Notes under the pieces: model-generated
What the model saw: only the letters and a program-made list of their open reading frames with translations
Databases searched by the model: none
Told to the model about the DNA's origin: nothing
Shown: piece after piece, positions 5,255 through 9,349 of the stretch
How positions within the stretch are numbered: the first letter of the stretch is position 1
How the letters are laid out: the number at the start of each line of letters is the position of its first letter
Position numbers and translations under genes: made by a program
From: Lachnospiraceae bacterium
GTDB lineage: Bacteria > Bacillota_A > Clostridia > Lachnospirales > Lachnospiraceae
Length of the DNA: 9,349 nt
Direction of reading: 5' to 3'
Assembly (NCBI GenBank): GCA_017553965.1
Contig: JAFZJK010000103.1
Coordinates: forward strand, 1 to 9,349

Positions 5255-6676
5255 ATGATAAAAGACAATCAGAAAACTTTTAACCGCCTGTATATAGTGC
5301 TGGATGCCATGCTGATAGTGGGAGCGTATTTTTTGGCATATCCTTTGCGTTTCCATGTGTTGTCAGCATTAAAGCCTTTTGCACTGCAGGAAGGTGAACG
5401 TTTCCTTGCTTTTGTTATATATGCCCGTAAGATAATATTCCTGCTTCCCGGATATCTTGTGATCTACGGTATAAGCGGATTATACAAACCGAGGCGCGGA
5501 CACAGCCGCATAAGAGTGATAGGAAACCTTATAGAAGCTAACCTGCTGGGTATCTTCTATTTTGCATTCATTATATTTATACAGAAAGAACAGGATATTT
5601 CCCGATGGTTCTATTTGATATTCGGAGCATTGAATCTGACCTTCGGTCTCGGATTGAGATATGTCAGTTCCAAGATACTTAGAGCCATAAGAAAACGTGG
5701 AAAGAACTTAAAGCATGTGCTGCTTGTTGGTTACAGCCGTGCGACTGAAGGATATATTGACAGGATCAAGCAGAATCCCGAATGGGGCTACTGGATACAC
5801 GGTATCCTCGATGACAATATGGTGCTCGATACCGAGTATAAAGGCGTAAAGGTTGTGGGCTCTATACTCGATCTGGGTGATATAATAGCGGACAACGATT
5901 ATGATGAAATAGTTATAACGCTCGGCTTAAGTGAGTATGAGAAGCTTGAAAACATAGTTAACGTATGTGAAAAGACGGGCGTACATACAAAATTCGTACC
6001 TGATTACAACAACATGGTTTCGACTGTTCCTTATATAGAGGACCTGTACGGACTTCCTGTAATAAATATAAGAAACGTTCCGCTTACAAATACCATCAAT
6101 CTGTTTATAAAACGTGCGATGGACCTGGTACTGGGCTTTATAGCATTGGTACTTGGGCTTATCCCGATGCTTGTTATAGCTATAATTATTAAATGTACAT
6201 CCAAGGGGCCCGTTATTTTCTCGCAGGTCCGTGTGGGAAAACATGGCAGGGAGTTTAAGATGTTTAAATTCCGTTCTATGTATCTTGAGGACCCTGATAA
6301 GGAAAAGGAAGAATGGACTACCAAAGGTGACAAGCGTGTTACGCCTATAGGCAGGTTCATCAGAAAAACAAGTCTGGATGAGCTTCCGCAGCTCTTTAAC
6401 GTGCTCGGCGGCAGTATGAGCCTGGTTGGGCCGCGTCCCGAGAGACCTCAGTTTGTTGAGAAGTTTAGGGAAGAAGTGCCCCGTTACATGGTAAAGCATC
6501 AGGTACGTCCCGGTATGACCGGCTGGGCGCAGATAAAGGGCTACAGAGGCGACACCTCGATCAGAAAACGTATAGAATACGATCTGTATTATATAGAAAA
6601 CTGGTCGGTAGGACTGGATATAAAGATACTGTTCCTTACCATATTTAAAGGCTTTATAAATAAGAATGCTTATTGA
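5255..6676 (+). CDS. Polyprenyl-phosphate hexose-1-phosphate transferase (WbaP/CpsE type)
   Basis: This membrane enzyme starts a polysaccharide or glycan repeat by moving a sugar-1-phosphate from a nucleotide sugar to undecaprenyl phosphate. The 473 residues show the full two-part layout: about four N-terminal helices (within 13-133), a central Rossmann-like domain starting HVLLVGY (154-160), and the C-terminal bacterial sugar transferase domain (about 286-473). The latter has a membrane-dipping hydrophobic segment (288-312), the MFKFRSM motif (336-342), LDELPQLFNVLGGSMSLVGP with the catalytic Asp375-Glu376 dyad, PRPERP, and RPGMTGWAQIKGYRG. The sugar cannot be told from sequence. The ribosome site is weak (AAGAG). 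No other glycan genes are adjacent within the window; clpX follows after 10 bases. Confidence 0.92.
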   Translation: MIKDNQKTFNRLYIVLDAMLIVGAYFLAYPLRFHVLSALKPFALQEGERFLAFVIYARKIIFLLPGYLVIYGISGLYKPRRGHSRIRVIGNLIEANLLGIFYFAFIIFIQKEQDISRWFYLIFGALNLTFGLGLRYVSSKILRAIRKRGKNLKHVLLVGYSRATEGYIDRIKQNPEWGYWIHGILDDNMVLDTEYKGVKVVGSILDLGDIIADNDYDEIVITLGLSEYEKLENIVNVCEKTGVHTKFVPDYNNMVSTVPYIEDLYGLPVINIRNVPLTNTINLFIKRAMDLVLGFIALVLGLIPMLVIAIIIKCTSKGPVIFSQVRVGKHGREFKMFKFRSMYLEDPDKEKEEWTTKGDKRVTPIGRFIRKTSLDELPQLFNVLGGSMSLVGPRPERPQFVEKFREEVPRYMVKHQVRPGMTGWAQIKGYRGDTSIRKRIEYDLYYIENWSVGLDIKILFLTIFKGFINKNAY

Positions 6677-6686
6677 GGAGTAAATA

Positions 6687-8123
6687 ATGAGTGATAAAAC
6701 CGACAGCATCATAAAAGATGATGATGACGATAAATACGAAAAAATATGCTATATGTGCAGACAGCCCGAGTCGACCACGGGTAAGATGATAAAGATGACC
6801 GACAATATGTATATATGTCCGGGCTGTATGCAGAAAACCTTTGACCTGATGAATAACTCGGGTGGGAATAACATCCCGGGGCTGGGCAGCGGTATACCCG
6901 GCCTGGACCTTAAAGGCGGAAAGCTTAACTTTGACAATATCATATTCCCCGGATTCTCATTGGGAGATTTCGGAGGGATACCCAAGAGTCAGCGTGTTAA
7001 AAAATCAAAGCCCGAAAAGGATACGGCAAAAGCAGGAGAGAAGGATGCGGAGGCAGTACTTGATTTCAGAAAGCTCCCGCCCCCTCACAAGATCAGAGAG
7101 CAGCTTGACGAATATGTTATAGGTCAGGACAGAGCAAAGAAGATCATATCCGTAGCGGTATATAACCACTATAAGCGTGTTACCAAGGATGCTGCGGGAG
7201 ATATAGAGATAGGTAAGTCCAACATGCTCATGATAGGACCTACCGGATGCGGAAAGACATATCTGGTTCAGACTTTAGCCAGACTTCTTAATGTACCGCT
7301 CGCTATTACCGATGCCACCTCACTTACCGAAGCCGGTTATATAGGTGATGACGTGGAAAGCGTACTTTCAAAGCTTCTTAAAGCTGCAGATAATGATGTC
7401 GATAAGGCTGAGACTGGTATCGTATTCATCGACGAGATAGATAAGATCGCTAAAAAGAGAAATGTTACCAACCGTGATGTAAGCGGTGAATCTGTACAGC
7501 AGGGACTCTTAAAGCTTTTAGAGGGTGCTGACGTTGAGGTACCGGTAGGTGCCACAAGTAAAAACGCCATGGTACCCATGACCACGATCAATACCAAGAA
7601 TATCCTCTTCATATGCGGAGGCGCATTCCCGGATCTCGACGAGATAATCAAAAAGAGACTTTCCAAGAACACCCTTATGGGTTTCAATAACGATCTTAAG
7701 GACAAGTACGATAACGATCCCGAGCTTTTAAACAAGGTCACCAACGAGGACTTAAGGGAATTCGGACTTATCCCCGAGTTTATCGGACGTCTTCCCGTTG
7801 TATACTCGCTTAAGGGTCTTGATGCAGAAATGCTCGTAAAGATCATGAAGGAGCCGAAGAATGCTATACTTAAGCAGTATCAAAAGCTTCTTGCACTTGA
7901 CGAAGTTGATCTTCAGTTTGATGATGACGCACTGCTCGTAATAGCTGAAAAAGCATTGGAGAAAAAGACCGGTGCCAGAGGACTCAGATCCATCATAGAG
8001 GACTTCATGCTCGACATCATGTATGAGATCCCGAAGGATCCTTCCATCGGCCGTGTATTTATCACCAAGGACTACATAGAAGGCAAGGGCGGTCCGAGGA
8101 TAATACTGCGTGGGCAGGATTGA
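6687..8123 (+). CDS. clpX: ClpX-type AAA+ unfoldase, divergent variant
   Basis: A hexameric ATPase that unfolds substrates and feeds them to ClpP. The 478 residues exceed the usual 410-430. An Asp-rich start (11-15) precedes a zinc-binding domain with Cys21, Cys24, Cys44 and Cys47. A Gly/Pro-rich linker (about 57-100) and a Lys-rich part follow. The AAA+ module has GPTGCGKT (184-191, Cys where Ser is usual), pore-1 loop GYIG (218-221), Walker B IVFIDEID (245-252), RDVSGESVQQGLL, FIGRLP and sensor-2 GARGLRS. The pore-entrance RKH motif of ordinary ClpX is replaced by SKN (291-293), and the ClpP-docking loop reads MGF (331-333). The ribosome site GAGGAG overlaps the stop of the preceding gene, so the two are co-transcribed. 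No clpP, tig or lon lies nearby. It may be a second ClpX paralogue. Confidence 0.9.
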   Translation: MSDKTDSIIKDDDDDKYEKICYMCRQPESTTGKMIKMTDNMYICPGCMQKTFDLMNNSGGNNIPGLGSGIPGLDLKGGKLNFDNIIFPGFSLGDFGGIPKSQRVKKSKPEKDTAKAGEKDAEAVLDFRKLPPPHKIREQLDEYVIGQDRAKKIISVAVYNHYKRVTKDAAGDIEIGKSNMLMIGPTGCGKTYLVQTLARLLNVPLAITDATSLTEAGYIGDDVESVLSKLLKAADNDVDKAETGIVFIDEIDKIAKKRNVTNRDVSGESVQQGLLKLLEGADVEVPVGATSKNAMVPMTTINTKNILFICGGAFPDLDEIIKKRLSKNTLMGFNNDLKDKYDNDPELLNKVTNEDLREFGLIPEFIGRLPVVYSLKGLDAEMLVKIMKEPKNAILKQYQKLLALDEVDLQFDDDALLVIAEKALEKKTGARGLRSIIEDFMLDIMYEIPKDPSIGRVFITKDYIEGKGGPRIILRGQD

Positions 8124-8150
8124 GTTTCCTACCATCATACAGATACTCCA

Positions 8151-8220
8151 TTCCGCTAACGCGGAACGGAGCCGTGGCATCAGGACTCCGTCAGTCGCTT
8201 TGCGACTGCCACCTCATGCC
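8151..8220. repeat. Palindromic intergenic element after clpX
   Basis: TTCCGC (8151-8156) pairs with GCGGAA (8161-8166) around TAAC. Next, GGCAT-c-AGG (8176-8184) pairs with CCT-c-ATGCC (8212-8220), enclosing a perfect 7-base hairpin CAGTCGC/GCGACTG with loop TTT (8192-8208). CGGAG (8167-8171) can alternatively pair with CTCCG (8186-8190), and GTGGCA with TGCCAC. A run of nine A residues follows on the plus strand, so it is not a classic clpX terminator. From memory, the words CTCCGTCAGTCGC and GCGACTGCCACCTC resemble short interspersed palindromes common in gut Clostridia; this is unverified. Confidence 0.45.
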
Positions 8221-8234
8221 GACTAAAAAAAAAC

Positions 8235-8263
8235 TTGCATTTTATTATAAAAAGTTGTAAACT
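8235..8263 (+). promoter_or_regulatory. Probable sigma-A promoter for the serS T-box transcript
   Basis: TTGCAT (8235-8240) and TAAACT (8258-8263) are exactly 17 bases apart. The start would fall near 8270, just before the first conserved T-box bases, as expected for these leaders. Confidence 0.6.
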
Positions 8264-8277
8264 GTTTGCATATTTAG

Positions 8278-8506
8278 TGAAGCGTTGACGAAAGCTACGA
8301 ACTGTAAGCCCTTCAGAGAGACGGCGTTTGGTGCGAGCCGCCGGGTATAAGGTTTTTTCCACTTTCCGAGCTGCCGGTGATGAACCGGAGGGAAGCGACC
8401 TTTATATCGCTAGTGAGCGACCATTTACATGGTAATTTGGGTGGTACCGCGGAATTGTTATTTCGCCCCATATCTTTCATAAGAAGATATGGGGTTATTA
8501 TTTTTT
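8278..8506 (+). ncRNA. T-box riboswitch (serine specific) controlling serS
   Basis: The leader senses uncharged tRNA-Ser and lets transcription continue only when it binds. Stem I is seen as GAAAG (8290-8294) with CTTTC (8362-8366), the AGAGAG bulge (8315-8320) and a distal loop TTTGGTGCGA closed by CGGC/GCCG (8322-8340). The specifier is TCC (8358-8360), a serine codon, in the expected place on the 3' side of stem I. CCGGT/ACCGG (8374-8388) follows. The T-box core TGGGTGGTACCGCGG lies at 8438-8452 with the bulge TGGT (8442-8445). Antiterminator pairing of GGG and GCG with CGCCCC (8464-8469) competes with the terminator. The bulge's last base is T, while bacterial tRNA-Ser usually ends with discriminator G, so that contact would be a wobble. 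Confidence 0.93.
8466..8506 (+). terminator. T-box intrinsic terminator
   Basis: CCCCATATCTT (8466-8476) pairs perfectly with AAGATATGGGG (8484-8494) around TCATAAG, followed by TTATTATTTTTT. The left arm shares CCCC with the antiterminator, so the two folds exclude each other. The ribosome site GGAGGAG begins directly after the T-tract. Confidence 0.93.
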
Positions 8507-8519
8507 GGAGGAGAATTAT

Positions 8520-9349
8520 ATGATCGATCTGAAATTTTTGAGAGAGAACCCTGAAGTAGTTAAGCAGAACATCAGAAACAAGTTCCAGGACCAGAAGCTT
8601 CCTTTGGTTGATGAGGTTATAGAACTTGATGCACAGAGACGTGCTACCCAGCAGCAGGCTGATGATCTTAAACAGAAGAGAAATACCATCTCCAAGCAGA
8701 TAGGTGCTCTTATGGCTCAGGGCAAGAAGGCTGAAGCAGAAGAAGCTAAAAAAGAAGTGGCAGAGTTCGGCGACGAGCTCGCAGCATTAGATAAAAAGCA
8801 GGCAGAGCTTGAAGAGGAAGTTAAGAAGAGAATGATGATCATCCCCAACATCATCGATCCTTCTGTTCCGATAGGTAAGGATGACAGCGAGAACGTAGAG
8901 GTTCAGCGTTTTGGTGAGCCCAAGGTTCCCGATTTTGAGATCCCTTATCATACAGATATCATGGAGAAGCTCCACGGCATCGACCTTGATTCTGCAAGAC
9001 GTGTTGCAGGTAACGGTTTCTACTACCTGATGGGTGATATCGCAAGACTTCATTCTGCAGTTATCTCTTATGCAAGAGATTTCATGATCGACAGAGGCTT
9101 TACATACTGCGTACCTCCTTTCATGATCAGAAGTGAGGTTGTTACAGGCGTTATGAGCTTCGCAGAGATGGATGCCATGATGTACAAGATCGAGGGCGAG
9201 GACCTTTATCTTATTGGTACCAGTGAGCATTCGATGATCGGTAAGTTCATCGACCAGATGATACCCGAGACCCAGCTTCCTCAGACACTTACCAGTTATT
9301 CACCCTGTTTCCGTAAGGAAAAAGGTGCTCACGGCATAGAGGAGAGAGG
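8520..9349 (+). CDS. serS: Seryl-tRNA synthetase, N-terminal 276 residues (cut by window end)
   Basis: This class II synthetase charges tRNA-Ser with serine in the cytosol. The frame runs off the right edge with 276 codons of the usual roughly 425. The N-terminal tRNA-binding arm (about 30-105) is a charged Lys/Glu/Gln-rich two-helix coiled coil. The catalytic domain begins with the HGIDLDSARRVAGNGFYYL region (152-170). The serine/ATP site shows LIGTSEHSMIGKF (231-243), where many SerRS read PTAEV, and motif 2 reads SPCFRKEKGAHG (261-272). GGAGGAG (8507-8513) is 6 bases before ATG 8520. Regulation by the upstream serine T-box fits the enzyme identity. Motif 3 lies beyond the window. Confidence 0.96.
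   Translation, partial: MIDLKFLRENPEVVKQNIRNKFQDQKLPLVDEVIELDAQRRATQQQADDLKQKRNTISKQIGALMAQGKKAEAEEAKKEVAEFGDELAALDKKQAELEEEVKKRMMIIPNIIDPSVPIGKDDSENVEVQRFGEPKVPDFEIPYHTDIMEKLHGIDLDSARRVAGNGFYYLMGDIARLHSAVISYARDFMIDRGFTYCVPPFMIRSEVVTGVMSFAEMDAMMYKIEGEDLYLIGTSEHSMIGKFIDQMIPETQLPQTLTSYSPCFRKEKGAHGIEER

Noticed and set aside
5927..6712. A 261-codon open frame on the minus strand antisense to the sugar transferase
   Set aside because: The plus-strand frame carries all sugar-transferase motifs; the antisense translation has no recognisable features and overlaps the clpX start.
8180..8362. A 60-codon minus-strand frame between clpX and serS
   Set aside because: It overlaps the palindromic element, the promoter and stem I of the T-box, which explain this sequence better.
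1..9349. CRISPR arrays, tRNA or rRNA genes, insertion sequences, phage genes
   Set aside because: I saw no regularly spaced repeats, no tRNA cloverleaf and no transposase, integrase or phage frame on either strand.

Overview
The window looks like chromosomal DNA of a low-to-moderate-GC Firmicute, most likely a member of the Lachnospiraceae (Butyrivibrio/Roseburia-like). The reasons are AT-rich promoters of the sigma-A type, purine-rich Shine-Dalgarno sites, a T-box leader upstream of serS, a membrane-anchored HtrA with a long cytosolic Gln/Tyr/Pro tail, and a ClpX of a divergent type that I associate from memory with this family. It is mostly housekeeping sequence. I see no phage, insertion sequence, CRISPR array, toxin-antitoxin pair or defence island.

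Layout. Positions 1-135 hold the last 44 codons of a membrane protein. An AT-rich gap with a probable promoter and a conserved hairpin leads to a 96-residue two-helix membrane protein (292-582). A terminator serving both strands separates it from lepB (signal peptidase I, minus strand, 618-1382) and ispE (minus, 1442-2311); lepB appears to have its own promoter overlapping the end of ispE. A divergent promoter region (2312-2527) drives ispE leftward and greA (2528-3031) rightward, and greA has a structured leader. Between greA and the convergent htrA (3186-4943) lie a second copy of the conserved hairpin and a very long perfect inverted repeat. Divergent from htrA is a two-gene unit: a membrane sugar-1-phosphate transferase (5255-6676) followed after 10 bases by a divergent clpX (6687-8123). 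A palindromic intergenic element follows, then a complete T-box riboswitch and the first 276 codons of serS, cut by the window end.

Together the genes cover envelope and protein quality control: signal peptide removal (LepB), extracytoplasmic proteolysis (HtrA), cytosolic unfolding (ClpX), polyprenyl-linked glycan initiation, isoprenoid supply for the lipid carrier (IspE), transcription rescue (GreA) and seryl-tRNA charging under tRNA-sensing control.

The least explained signals are non-coding: a covarying hairpin present in two intergenic regions, a cluster of TGTGA/TCACA words with a long hairpin at the start of the sugar-transferase/clpX transcript, and a palindromic element after clpX. 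Among the proteins, the ClpX stands out for an altered pore-entrance motif, an unusual Gly/Pro linker and a gene neighbourhood without clpP.
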